A stretch of DNA of 64,000 bases from the NCBI RefSeq assembly GCF_907164915.1, contig NC_061863.1, forward strand, positions 23,079,710-23,143,709, written 5' to 3'. This document shows, one piece after another, positions 20,870-31,779 of the stretch. This DNA comes from Impatiens glandulifera. Lineage: Eukaryota > Streptophyta > Magnoliopsida > Ericales > Balsaminaceae. The position numbers were made by a program, and so were the translations under genes. The notes under the pieces were generated by a model. It was not told the DNA's origin. It worked only from the letters and a program-made list of their open reading frames with translations, and searched no databases. Each line of letters starts with the position of its first letter. Position 1 is the stretch's first letter.

Positions 20870-21912
20870 TTTTTCATTTCAAGAGTAGCATAGGCCCTTC
20901 TTTCGCCATTCATTCATTGAGATCGGGTCTAATTGCTTAACATGGCCCTGGTTTGCACTTGAAGAGGACCCATATGATGAATTCTTGAAGTCGGTATTGG
21001 TGCTCGGCCAGGCTGTGTTAATACTCGATTGCTTGGGCAGCAACGGTGCTTCGGCGATGTACAAGTGCCCGCTGCACATTAGGGACCGATACGTTGCTTC
21101 TTGGACCTTAGCCATGGCCATGGCTTCATTTAAAGAATCTAGGAATTGCAACCTGATGCAGTTCGCAATCTCTTCCCTTAGACCGGACAAGTAGGAATCT
21201 ATGACGTAGTCCCTTGGCATATGTAATAACTTTTGGGAGATCGACATGTACCGGAGATTATATATTCTTGCACCGAACCAACCTGTTTCAAATTCATCAG
21301 CTGCCTCATTGGAGTGTCATGTATAGAGGGTCCAAATTGAGCCACGAGGTCTCTTTTGAACACATCCCATGACAATGCTTCCTTTTGGTCGCGGTTCTGA
21401 AGATATGACTCGTACCACATTCTTGCTTTGCCAGAAAAGTGAATGGGGGCGATATCTAATTTAATGTTATCCTTGGTCCTGTCCACCCTGAAGAATGGCT
21501 CGACGGATATCAACCAGCCCTCGACATCCGACCCATCAAACCGAAAGAAGTCGACCTTGGTTAGCCGAGTGGGAGGAACATAATGTTGGTCGCGGTTCTG
21601 GCCAGGGTGCTGGGGCCTAAATAGAGGACCATGGCAAGAAGGCTCATCTTGATCATCAGGGCCGGTGCGGGGATCTTGGCCCTTACCCGACACAACACTT
21701 TTAATTGCTGCAAGTCTTTCTTCAGCGACACTGAATCTTCCGTCTATATTATTGCTTAGTTCGGCCAGCTGCTGTTTAAGGGCACCATGCAAGGCAGCCG
21801 ATTCAGTCACGTGTTGGTGCAAAATGGCCTACGTAGCGGCTGATTGTTGGGACAATCCTTCAATTAGGAACTTTAGTGCTTCCATTTCTGTTTGCTGGCG
21901 GGTTTCTACCAT
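20870..21912 (-). pseudogene. Gypsy-type Gag, unit 1
   Basis: Reads from MVETRQQ near the primer site, with an in-frame TAG after about 29 codons, so the visible ORF starts at 21822. The retrotransposon gag domain is clear: VDFFRFDGSDVEGWLISVEPFF, HFSGKARMWYESYL and LSWDVFKRDLVAQFGPSIHD. Two extra bases near 21260 shift the frame before MSISQKLLHMPRDYVIDSYLSGL. The zinc knuckle (about 20875-20890) is lost to a stop: GLCYS then TGA where Cys is expected. Confidence 0.8.
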
Positions 21913-21942
21913 TTGGAGAATCTCCCAGCTTTGATACCAATT

Positions 21943-22425
21943 CTTACGCTTTAAACTATAATCGAGCCTTTCGAGTTCTTTGATTCAAGAAACGGGTTCT
22001 TGATTGTTGGGACCAAGGATGAAATTCAATACTCAAACGCAGCGGACATAGAGTGAGGAAATAATTCGAGGTTAAAGAGAGAAGAAACCGGGGTGAGATG
22101 AGAATACCACTAGAATACACCTAGTAGTCTAAGAAAGGGGTTGAGGGCCGAGAGAATAACTTAGATCACCAAGTTCCAAAAGATTCAATTCATAACCCCA
22201 AAAAGTGGGGTGGGCATCAGCATTTAAAGAGACTGAATTACCCAAAAGTATTCGGTTACAACAAACTTCCAAAATAACATAATTCAGTTCCATAGAAATA
22301 AGAGAGAAAGGAAACAAAACAGAATTATTCAATAAAAAACATAAACTAACCCATATGCACACTTAGGCGGAGAAACGGGTGCTGTAAATATTTTAGACCG
22401 ATGCTTTGGTGAGCAGACCGTAACA
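21943..22425 (-). mobile_element. LTR 2 of array (shared by units 1 and 2)
   Basis: About 484 bp, counting the terminal base at 21942; it ends at 22425. It serves as 5' LTR of unit 1 and 3' LTR of unit 2. The primer site on the minus strand just left of it (about 21930-21940) reads TGGTATCAAAGC. The terminal TGTTA is changed to TCTTA on the + strand. Confidence 0.85.
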
Positions 22426-22504
22426 TAATCTCCCCCTTCAAGGTTCGTCGCCCTCGACGAAAAGAACGTGGACTGGTCAGCCTCTAATGCGCATCCTCAA
22501 AACT

Positions 22505-23415
22505 TCAAAAAAGACTATTGCTTCGGTCGGGCTTCAGAATGTTCAGCAAGCTTCGCCGCATAGGACCGGTCTTCTTAAAAATCTTTCGGCAGAATCGTTT
22601 CAGTAGTGATGCTGGTCGGGTCCTCGCCATTCCGCCCATGTATGGAATTTCTGTGCACACAAGGTTGAGGTTTTCTATGTTTAGAGCTGGCCTTTGTCGC
22701 TGTAATGTCTCCCGCGCCTGGTGCAAAAATAATATCTTCCATCTTCGATTATACTCTATAGTGTCTTCTAAAATCCAGGCCAAGTCTTTTTCCCGAACCA
22801 ACATAACAGCAGCATCGAAGGAGCCATAGCTTCTAATTAGTTCTTCAGGAATATCTTCCAAGGTCATTGCCGCGAGTAAAACAGTTTGGCCTTCGGGCTT
22901 ACTCTTTATTTGCATTTTGGCAGCAACACTACATTCATCTAAAGTCTTTTCCAGTTGGTTTCCATGCATCAAAGTGGCTTGCGACCGACGAATACCCTTT
23001 AGGACCGTGGTTTTGTCTTGCTTCTCATAAGATAGGGTCAGCTTTTCAAAGTTCCAAATTGAGGCACCTAAAGTAATCAGCCATTCAATGCCCAACACAA
23101 TATCATATTCGTCCATGGAAATTACCTTCATTTCTGTTTGATATTCATTGCCTTCCATCGACCACTTCAAGTCTTTGCAAACACTAGAGCATAACACATT
23201 AGACCCATCGACCACTCTAACCGATTGCACCCGGATTTCTATGCTTTTGTGGTCTATTTTCTCCAAAATCCTGCTATTGATAAAATTGTGGGTGCTTCAG
23301 GTATCGATCAGGATCACTACCGGCAGGTTCCCAACTTTGCCAAGAATCTGGAGCATTTGAAAAGCTTTAGACCCGATCAAGGCATGTAAAGATATGGCTG
23401 GTTCATCCATTGGGC
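22505..23415 (-). pseudogene. Gypsy-type aspartic protease region, unit 2
   Basis: 253-aa ORF 23266-22505, nearly identical to unit 1. It differs at Lys for Arg (QDKTTVLKG) and Cys for Phe (KRFCRKIFKK), and shares both changes with unit 3. The stop in the active site is the same as in unit 1. Confidence 0.8.
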
Positions 23416-23524
23416 TGGTCAATGAAGGTTAATCATCAAAAATAGGTTCTTGATCGGGTTCTTGGTCTTCTCGATTGACCGAGACCATGAATAACTTTGA
23501 TTTACACCTATGGTTTGGTTGTTA

Positions 23525-24566
23525 TTTTTCATTTCAAGAGTAGCATAGGCCCTTCTTTCGCCATTCATTCATTGAGATCGGGTCTAATTGCTTAACATGG
23601 CCCTGGTTTGCACTTGAAGAGGACCCATATGATGAATTCTTGAAGTCGGTATTGGTGCTCGGCCAGGCTGTGTTAATACTCGATTGCTTGGGCAGCAACG
23701 GTGCTTCGGCGATGTACAAGTGCCCGCTGCACATTAGGGACCGATACGTTGCTTCTTGGACCTTAGCCATGGCCATGGCTTCATTTAAAGAATCTAGGAA
23801 TTGCAACCTGATGCAGTTCGCAATCTCTTCCCTTAGACCGGACAAGTAGCAATCTATGACGTAGTCCCTTGGCATATGTAATAACTTTTGGGAGATCGAC
23901 ATGTACCGGAGATTATATATTCTTGCACCGAACCAACCTGTTTCAAATTCATCAGCTGCCTCATTGGAGTGTCATGTATAGAGGGTCCAAATTGAGCCAC
24001 GAGGTCTCTTTTGAACACATCCTATGACAATGCTTCCTTTTGGTCGCGGTTCTGAAGATATGACCCGTACCACATTCTTGCTTTGCCAGAAAAGTGAATG
24101 GGGGCGATATCTAATTTAATGTCATCCTTGGTCCTGTCCACCCTGAAGAATGGCTCGGCGGATATCAACCATCCCTCGACATCCGACCCATCAAACCGAA
24201 AGAAGTCGACCTTGGTTAGCCGAGTGGGAGGAACATAATGTTGGTCGCGGTTCTGGCCAGGGTGCTGGGCCTAAATAGAGGACTGTGGCAAGAAGGCTCA
24301 TCTTGATCATCAGGGCCAGTGCGGGGATCTTGGCCCTTACCCGACACAACACTTTCAATTGCTGCAAGTCTTTCTTCAGCGACACTGAATCTTCCGTCTA
24401 TATTATTGCTTAGTTCGGCCAGCTGCTGTTTAAGGGCACCATGCAAGGCAGCCGATTTAGTCACGTGTTGGTGCAAAATGGCCTACGTAGCGGCTCATTG
24501 TTGGGACAATCCTTCAATTAGGAACTTTAGTGCTTCCATTTCTGTTTGCTGGCGGGTTTCTACCAT
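23525..24566 (-). pseudogene. Gypsy-type Gag, unit 2
   Basis: As unit 1 but with a one-base deletion near 24270 (GGGG to GGG) that breaks the frame after EPSCH; unit 3 shares it. It retains VIDCYLSGLREEIANCIRLQ, where unit 1 has Ser for Cys. Confidence 0.8.
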
Positions 24567-24595
24567 TTGGAGAATCGCCCAGCTCTGATACCAAT

Positions 24596-25079
24596 TCTTA
24601 CGCTTTAAACTATAATCGAGCCTTTCGAGTTCTTTGATTCAAGAAACGGGTTCTTGATTGTTGGGACCAAGGATGAAATTCAATACTCAAACGCAGCGGA
24701 CATAGAGTGAGGAAATAATTCGAGGTTAAAGAGAGAAGAAACCGGGGTGAGATGAGAATACCACTAGAATACACCTAATAGTCTAAGAAAGGGGTTGAGG
24801 GCCGAGAGAATAACTTAGATCACCAAGTTCCAAAAGATTCAATTCATAACCCCAAAAAGTGGGGTGGGCATCAGCATTTAAAGAGACTGAATTACCCAAA
24901 AGTATTCGGTTACAACAAACTTCCAAAATAACATAATTCAGTTCCATAGAAATAAGAGAGAAAGGAAACAAAACAGAATTATTCAATAAAAAACATAAAC
25001 TAACCCATATGCACACTTAGGCGGAGAAACGGGTGCTGTAAATATTTTAGACCGATGCTTTGGTGAGCAGACCGTAACA
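24596..25079 (-). mobile_element. LTR 3 of array (shared by units 2 and 3)
   Basis: 484 bp, almost identical to LTR 2 (for example CCTAATAGTC instead of CCTAGTAGTC). The adjoining primer site reads TGGTATCAGAGCTGGGCG on the minus strand. Confidence 0.85.
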
Positions 25080-25158
25080 TAATCTCCCCCTTCAAGGTTC
25101 GTCGCCCTCGACGAAAAGAACGTGGACTGGTCAGCCTCTAATGCGCATCCTCAAAACT

Positions 25159-26069
25159 TCAAAAAAGACTATTGCTTCGGTCGGGCTTCAGAATGTTCAG
25201 CAAGCTTCGCCGCATAGGACCGGTCTTCTTAAAAATCTTTCGGCAGAATCGTTTCAGTAGTGATGCTGGTCGGGTCCTCGCCATTCCGCCCATGTATGGA
25301 ATTTCTGTGCACACAAGGTTGAGGTTTTCTATGTTTAGAGCTGGCCTTTGTCGCTGTAATGTCTCCCGCGCCTGGTGCAAAAATAATATCTTCCATCTTC
25401 GATTATACTCTATAGTGTCTTCTAAAATCCAGGCCAAGTCTTTTTCCCGAACCAACATAACAGCAGCATCGAAGGAGCCATAGCTTCTAATTAGTTCTTC
25501 AGGAATATCTTCCAAGGTCATTGCCGCGAGTAAAACAGTTTGGCCTTCGGGCTTACTCTTTATTTGCATTTTGGCAGCAACACTACATTCATCTAAAGTC
25601 TTTTCCAGTTGGTTTCCATGCATCAAAGTGGCTTGCGACCGACGAATACCCTTTAGGACCGTGGTTTTGTCTTGCTTCTCATAAGATAGGGTCAGCTTTT
25701 CAAAGTTCCAAATTGAGGCACCTAAAGTAATCAGCCATTCAATGCCCAACACAATATCATATTCGTCCATGGAAATTACCTTCATTTCTGTTTGATATTC
25801 ATTGCCTTCCATCGACCACTTCAAGTCTTTGCAAACACTAGAGCATAACACATTAGAACCATCGACCACTCTAACCGATTGCACCCGGATTTCTATGCTT
25901 TTGTGGTCTATTTTCTCCAAAATCCTGCTATTGATAAAATTGTGGGTGCTTCAGGTATCGATCAGGATCACTACCGGCAGGTTCCCAACTTTGCCAAGAA
26001 TCTGGAGCATTTGAAAAGCTTTAGACCCGATCAAGGCATGTAAAGATATGGCTGGTTCATCCATTGGGC
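25159..26069 (-). pseudogene. Gypsy-type aspartic protease region, unit 3
   Basis: 253-aa ORF 25920-25159 with the same predicted protein as unit 2 (one silent base change at 25858), with the same active-site stop upstream. Confidence 0.8.
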
Positions 26070-26178
26070 TGGTCAATGAAGGTTAATCATCAAAAATAGG
26101 TTCTTGATCGGGTTCTTGGTCTTCTCGATTGACCGAGACCATGAATAACTTTGATTTACACCTATGGTTTGGTTGTTA

Positions 26179-27220
26179 TTTTTCATTTCAAGAGTAGCAT
26201 AGGCCCTTCTTTCGCCATTCATTCATTGAGATCGGGTCTAATTGCTTAACATGGCCCTGGTTTGCACTTGAAGAGGACCCATATGATGAATTCTTGAAGT
26301 CGGTATTGGTGCTCGGCCAGGCTGTGTTAATACTCGATTGCTTGGGCAGCAACGGTGCTTCGGCGATGTACAAGTGCCCGCTGCACATTAGGGACCGATA
26401 CGTTGCTTCTTGGACCTTAGCCATGGCCATGGCTTCATTTAAAGAATCTAGGAATTGCAACCTGATGCAGTTCGCAATCTCTTCCCTTAGACCGGACAAG
26501 TAGCAATCTATGACGTAGTCCCTTGGCATATGTAATAACTTTTGGGAGATCGACATGTACCGGAGATTATATATTCTTGCACCGAACCAACCTGTTTCAA
26601 ATTCATCAGCTGCCTCATTGGAGTGTCATGTATAGAGGGTCCAAATTGAGCCACGAGGTCTCTTTTGAACACATCCTATGACAATGCTTCCTTTTGGTCG
26701 CGGTTCTGAAGATATGACCCGTACCACATTCTTGCTTTGCCAGAAAAGTGAATGGGGGCGATATCTAATTTAATGTCATCCTTGGTCCTGTCCACCCTGA
26801 AGAATGGCTCGGCGGATATCAACCATCCCTCGACATCCGACCCATCAAACCGAAAGAAGTCGACCTTGGTTAGCCGAGTGGGAGGAACATAATGTTGGTC
26901 GCGGTTCTGGCCAGGGTGCTGGGCCTAAATAGAGGACTGTGGCAAGAAGGCTCATCTTGATCATCAGGGCCAGTGCGGGGATCTTGGCCCTTACCCGACA
27001 CAACACTTTCAATTGCTGCAAGTCTTTCTTCAGCGAAACTGAATCTTCCGTCTATATTATTGCTTAGTTCGGCCAGCTGCTGTTTAAGGGCACCATGCAA
27101 GGCAGCCGATTTAGTCACGTGTTGGTGCAAAATGGCCTACGTAGCGGCTCATTGTTGGGACAATCCTTCAATTAGGAACTTTAGTGCTTCCATTTCTGTT
27201 TGCTGGCGGGTTTCTACCAT
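26179..27220 (-). pseudogene. Gypsy-type Gag, unit 3
   Basis: Same organisation and same shared one-base deletion as unit 2. It has one private change, Phe for Val in DGRFSFAEERL. Its 5' LTR is the divergent LTR 4. Confidence 0.8.
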
Positions 27221-27249
27221 TTGGAGAATCGCCCAGCTCTGATACCAAT

Positions 27250-27733
27250 TCTTACGCTTTAAACTATAATCGAGCCTTTCCAGTTCTTTGTATCAAGAAA
27301 CGGGTTCTTGATTGTTGGGACCAAGGATGGAATTCAATACTCAAATGCAGCGGACATAGAGTGAGGAGAGAATTCGAGGTTAAAGAGAGAAGAAACTGGG
27401 GTGAGAAGAGAATACCACTAGAATACACCTAGTAGTCCAAGAAAGGGGTTGATGGCCGAGAGAATAACTTAGAGCACCAAGTTCCAAAAGATTCAATTCA
27501 TAGCCCCAAAAAGGGGGTGGGCATCAGCATTTAAAGAGGCTGAATTACCCAAAAGTATTCAGTTTCAACAAACTTCCAAAATAACAAAATTCAGTTCAAG
27601 AGAAATAAGAGAGAAAGGAAACAAAACAGAATTATTCAATAAAAAACATAAACTGACCCATATGCACACTTGGGCCGAGAAACGGGTGCTGTAAATATTT
27701 TAGGACCGAGGCTTTGGTGAGCAGACCGTAACA
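27250..27733 (-). mobile_element. LTR 4 of array (outermost 5' LTR)
   Basis: 484 bp. It differs from LTRs 1-3 at many positions, for example GGAGAGAATTCG for GGAAATAATTCG and GGGCCGAGAAACG for AGGCGGAGAAACG. Several of these variants match the LTRs of the single element at 35675-38758. CATTG at 27734 closes the target duplication. Confidence 0.9.
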
Positions 27734-27738
27734 CATTG
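27734..27738. repeat. Target-site duplication CATTG (right of LTR array)
   Basis: Exact match to 19282-19286; the host ORF resumes here. Confidence 0.85.
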
Positions 27739-27828
27739 CTTGAACAGGACCTGGAGAAACTTGTGAAATCACCTCATCTCGAAAGAGAACTCAGCCTGAG
27801 GTAAACATCCCTATTCCTCCACTATTTA
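27734..27828 (+). pseudogene. Long extra ORF, short segment between array and MITE
   Basis: In one frame it reads LEQDLEKLVKSPHLEREL followed by EVNIPIPP. The frame continues across the MITE insertion (27829-28869, TTA duplicated) into VQGNIPVQRQ at 28884. Relative to the upstream piece ending at 19286 the frame is shifted. Confidence 0.55.
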
Positions 27829-28869
27829 GGGGTGCTTGGTTCAAATAAAGGAATGAGAATAGGATTGGGATTGATAGAGGTGTAGAATGAGAATGGGTAT
27901 GATTGATAGAAGTGTAGTGTTTGGTTAAGAGTTTTAATCATATTCCCATTACCATTGATAACGTTTGGATTTATAAGAAAAAAGTTATAAATATAATTTT
28001 GTTATTAAAATTATGATTAATTTTAATTTAATTTTATTAAATTAAAAATATATAATATTTTTATATTTATTTTTATAACATAATAGTTTAAAATATATAA
28101 AATATTTAAGTGACATAATTTAATAAAATATAAACATCTAATATTTTTTCAAAATAAAAATACTTATAACAAAAAAATGTTGAATGTTTTAATTTTTTTA
28201 CTAATTATAAATAAATAATTATCTATTAAATATATATAATATAAGACAAAGTCCTTCAAATATTATATACTTTAAATTAAATATAATATTTTATTTAATA
28301 ATGTATTATAACATGGTATAATTTTTTTAATAATAATTTTTTAAAAATATTTAATATTTAATTTTTTAATATTTTTTTATATAAAATTGTTATTTCATTT
28401 TTAGTTTTATATTTTTATATTTTAATTAATTTATTTTAATTTTATTATTAATATATAATATTTAAAATTAATTATATAAAATTAATTACATTATCATTAG
28501 TTATTGTAATTATTACTAAAATTTTATTTTAAATGATTCCTTAATATTATTTAAATAATTGAAATTATTTATTTAAAAATAAATAAAATTTATTATTATG
28601 TTAATTATAAAATAACGTATAATATAATTATAAAATATATATGATATTATAATTATAATTATAAGAGAGAAAATAGGAGAGTGGAGATAATGAGAGAGAA
28701 AGTGTATCGTTCCGGAATGAGATTCATTCCTCCCAATTTAGAGAGGATTGGATGATTCCTGAGTATCCGGGAATCAAATCAATATTTTAGAATCAAAACC
28801 ACCAACCAAACATCTCATTTCATCCCCTTTCCCATTCCTGAGTACAAAAACCACGTACCAAGCATGTCC
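27829..28869. mobile_element. Harbinger/PIF-like MITE, 1041 bp
   Basis: Terminal inverted repeats are imperfect: left GGGGTGCTTGGTTCAAATAA, right (reverse complement) GGACATGCTTGGTACGTGG. TTA flanks both sides (27826-27828 and 28870-28872), the PIF/Harbinger target preference. The interior is extremely A+T rich with no ORF. The GGNNTGNTTGGT end is a common plant MITE type. It sits inside the extra ORF. Confidence 0.75.
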
Positions 28870-31268
28870 TTAATGTCTCTTCTGTGCAGGGAAATATTCC
28901 AGTTCAAAGGCAAAGCTTAACGTCTCTTGTCACTCCGATTGAGCCTGCAGTTTTAGAGGTTCAATCGGGAGTTATTGATATTACAAACAAGGTAGTCGAT
29001 TCTGCTGCCACCAATCAGTTGGAAGTCTCTCAAACCGACCGACTAGATGATGCATTTCAAACCGATCGGTTGGACGATTCCCAATCCGCATGGTCAATGG
29101 CTGCCCAAACTAGTCGGTTTGACACTTTGCAAACTGGCCAGCTAGAAGCTGCTATAACCGGTCAACTTGATTTTTTCCTAGTCACTTAGAAGGAGGTTCC
29201 AACTCCGGTTGTGGTCTCCTCAACAGGTCAAAGTGTTGACAAGGTGGGTGTTGTAGCCACTAATGAAAACTTTATTCATATTCCATCCTGTATTCTTTGG
29301 ATGCTATCAACGTAGATGTGGTAAATGTCACAGATACAGCTCCAGCAATAACACTTCCAATGGGAGTCTCTTCTTTTGCTCAAATGAGAACGGTGATGGG
29401 AATCGAGTTAAGAGAACCCATTCCGAGTCTTAAACGCGCTGAAGTTGCAGGGGCTTGAAAAAGTCATGCTGACCCCCCTTTTGCCTCGCCTATTGACGTT
29501 TCTTCAGATGGTTAAACATCTATTAACTTGATTTTGAAAGAGGCTAAAGCTGCGACACAACTGAAGATCGATATGTTCAACACTTGGGTGGGCATCAGAT
29601 TTGACACCAACTTCAGTGATGTGCTTCCAAATGTTGTAGAAGATGAGAAGTGGGCTGAATTTCTGAATATGGAAAAGGTGATATTCTCCTTAACTAAAAC
29701 TAAATATGTTAACGAAGCCCTCGAAAGGAGTGAATTTATTGAAGCTTATGCAAGAGGCCACACTCTTTTCACGTACTATTCAAACTATAGAAAGAACTTT
29801 GATCCATCTGTTGATACTACAAAGACGGACGCGGACGTCATTAATCATTTAAACTAGAATTTAGAGGAGTATGTTTCTACCACGCTTAAGTATGTGGATG
29901 GTGGTGAAACTTCCAATTCAGAAGAATTTGGAATTCCCTCCCCTCGAATCGATCTGAATCATGATGACGAGAATGAGCCTATAGACTTCGTTGAGGATAT
30001 GATTACTTCTCAAGGCAGGACTCAAACTATCAGAACTGAGCAGATGCTAGATGAAGAAGATGTCACATCGAAGACACATCTGGTTGAGCAAGAGAGGACC
30101 AGTGCAGAGGAACGAGAATTGTAGTGCAGAGGAACGAGAATTGTACCATGGTTCTGAGGTGCAGGGGCCTGGTTCTAAAGAGAAACATTGTGTGCCAAGG
30201 CAAGACTGGGAGCACATTAATGCAGCTTTGGAAATTACCTCTGCTAACAAAATAGCATAAAGTATTTTCTCCTCAGAGTCTGAAGGAAATAATAAAGAGG
30301 ATGAGCAAGATAAAGCTCGTTCGAATCCATCGTCTAAAGTCGTTAAAGGACCTTCTTCCTCTCGTCAAGTTGAAATCCCTGAACCGACCGATAGTGAGCT
30401 TCCTCCTCTAGAACGGGCGATTATTGAAACTGAAGTTGAAGTTCAAACATCCAAGCAGCCGACTCTTGCTCACTCCATTTCGAGTATGTCCACTAAGACT
30501 AAAGAAGCCTCAGACCGTACCCGTAAAATTAGAGATGATACTCTCGAAGATACGGTTGGTCAAATAGGGTCGGAAATGTCTCTCAAGGTTAGTTCCCATT
30601 ATGCTAGACCTCTACAATGTGCTCCGATTGGCTCTCATATATCCACTCCTTCTCACTCTAAGGAAGAGTCTCTTCAAAATGAGAATATTCGACGCATAGT
30701 TATGGAGGCTATGGATCTGTGGCATGATAATTTTCAAAATATCATCTCAAGGTTGGACCAAATAGAAAGCTCGTCTACAGCTTCAGACGCCAACCTTGAC
30801 AAACAATCAACAAATGTATCGAATGAGACAAGTGTTAAACAAGGTGGAATATTTATTCAACAAATCCTCGACCTCCAAAGAAAAACCAGGTCGTCAATTA
30901 AGGTCCTCACGTCCCAAATAATGGAAATGGACCAGTCCTACAATGCTACTGATGGGGAAAAACTGAGAAAGGTCGAGGCGGTTGCACAACGTTTTCAGGA
31001 TGAAGAAAATGCAACTGATGAGGCTGCTAAACAAACCGCTGAAGCTGATGAAGACAATTTGACCATAGACCAAATGGCGATCCAACAAGAAAAACAAAGC
31101 TCTCGCTCCAAACAAAGACTACGTCGAAGCGAAGGTTTTGCTATTGCCTCTGTTCCTGCTTCACCAAGAGGAAGGTCGACTCAAAACGCTTTTAAGTATT
31201 CGGCGTCTCTTGAACATCCTGCTCCTCAAGGTGGCGACTCTCGAGTTTCAAAAGGAAAGGGTCGTTGA
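28870..31268 (+). pseudogene. Long extra ORF of a Sirevirus-like element, C-terminal part
   Basis: ORF pieces at 28884-29189, 29528-29857, 29894-30124 and 30486-31268 in two frames. The first carries degenerate repeats of about 12 residues around QTDRLDD, QTSRFDT and QTGQLEA. The second has ARGHTLFTYYSNYRKNFD. An acidic stretch follows, then a 260-aa coiled-coil-like tail (QQILDLQRKTRSSIKVLTSQ; QQEKQSSRSKQRLRRSE) ending in a basic KGKGR. A 22-bp tandem duplication at 30101-30144 breaks the frame. With 18420-19286 and 27734-27828 the ancestral ORF was about 3.3 kb. No transmembrane segment is evident. Function unknown. Confidence 0.55.
30101..30144. repeat. 22-bp tandem duplication
   Basis: AGTGCAGAGGAACGAGAATTGT occurs twice head to tail (30101-30122 and 30123-30144). 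It creates an in-frame TAG and shifts the frame of the extra ORF. Confidence 0.9.
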
Positions 31269-31309
31269 AGAAATGCTGGCGGTAAAACTAGTGGCAATAT
31301 TGTGGACAA

Positions 31310-31480
31310 GGTCATGGTGGACATTTCAGACATTACACTTCATTTTAAATGACATTACACTTATTTTAAATAACATTACACTTCAGTGTATCAGATATTA
31401 CACTTTAGAGTATCATACATTACACTTCAGGTTAATAAACATAACATTTCAAGTTCAAAAACATAACATTACAAGTTCAT
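31310..31480. repeat. Subterminal ACATTACA repeat cluster (left)
   Basis: At least eight copies of (A)CATTACA(C/A), many with CTT following. The reverse complement, TGTAATGT, is clustered at 32890-33120, so the two clusters face each other as in subterminal regions of DNA transposons. Confidence 0.6.
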
Positions 31481-31779
31481 GTATAATTAATGGTATCCAC
31501 AATGAGTTACAATAACAATGATATTCAAGTATAATTAACAAAGAGTTACATTAAATAATATGAGTTCTGAGATGGGTTGGTTTTGAGTGAAGTAGTTGGG
31601 AGATGTAGTGCCACCTCAACCAATTAAGTTCTTCTTTGAATTTTTTAAGGTTATGTCACACTCCCATTTATTTTCTTCTATAAAATAGGTCTCCATATAA
31701 TGCATGAGATACACTCCAAAATTTTAATAGTTTGTATTATCTTTCCATGGCATGGATAACAACTTCAATTTGTAGGTGA

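Larger units (their letters stand above)
19287..27733 (-). mobile_element. Tandem array of a non-autonomous gag/protease LTR element (4 LTRs, 3 internal regions)
   Basis: LTRs of 484 bp at 19287-19770, 21942-22425, 24596-25079 and 27250-27733 alternate with internal regions of 2171, 2170 and 2170 bp. The coding strand is minus. One 5-bp duplication, CATTG, flanks the whole array. Each internal region has a primer site, a Ty3/gypsy-type gag with remains of a zinc knuckle, an aspartic protease and a polypurine tract, but no RT, RNase H or integrase. This matches the plant TR-GAG type of non-autonomous element, to be mobilised by a gypsy partner in trans. Shared LTRs point to growth by unequal recombination after one insertion. 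Confidence 0.9.
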
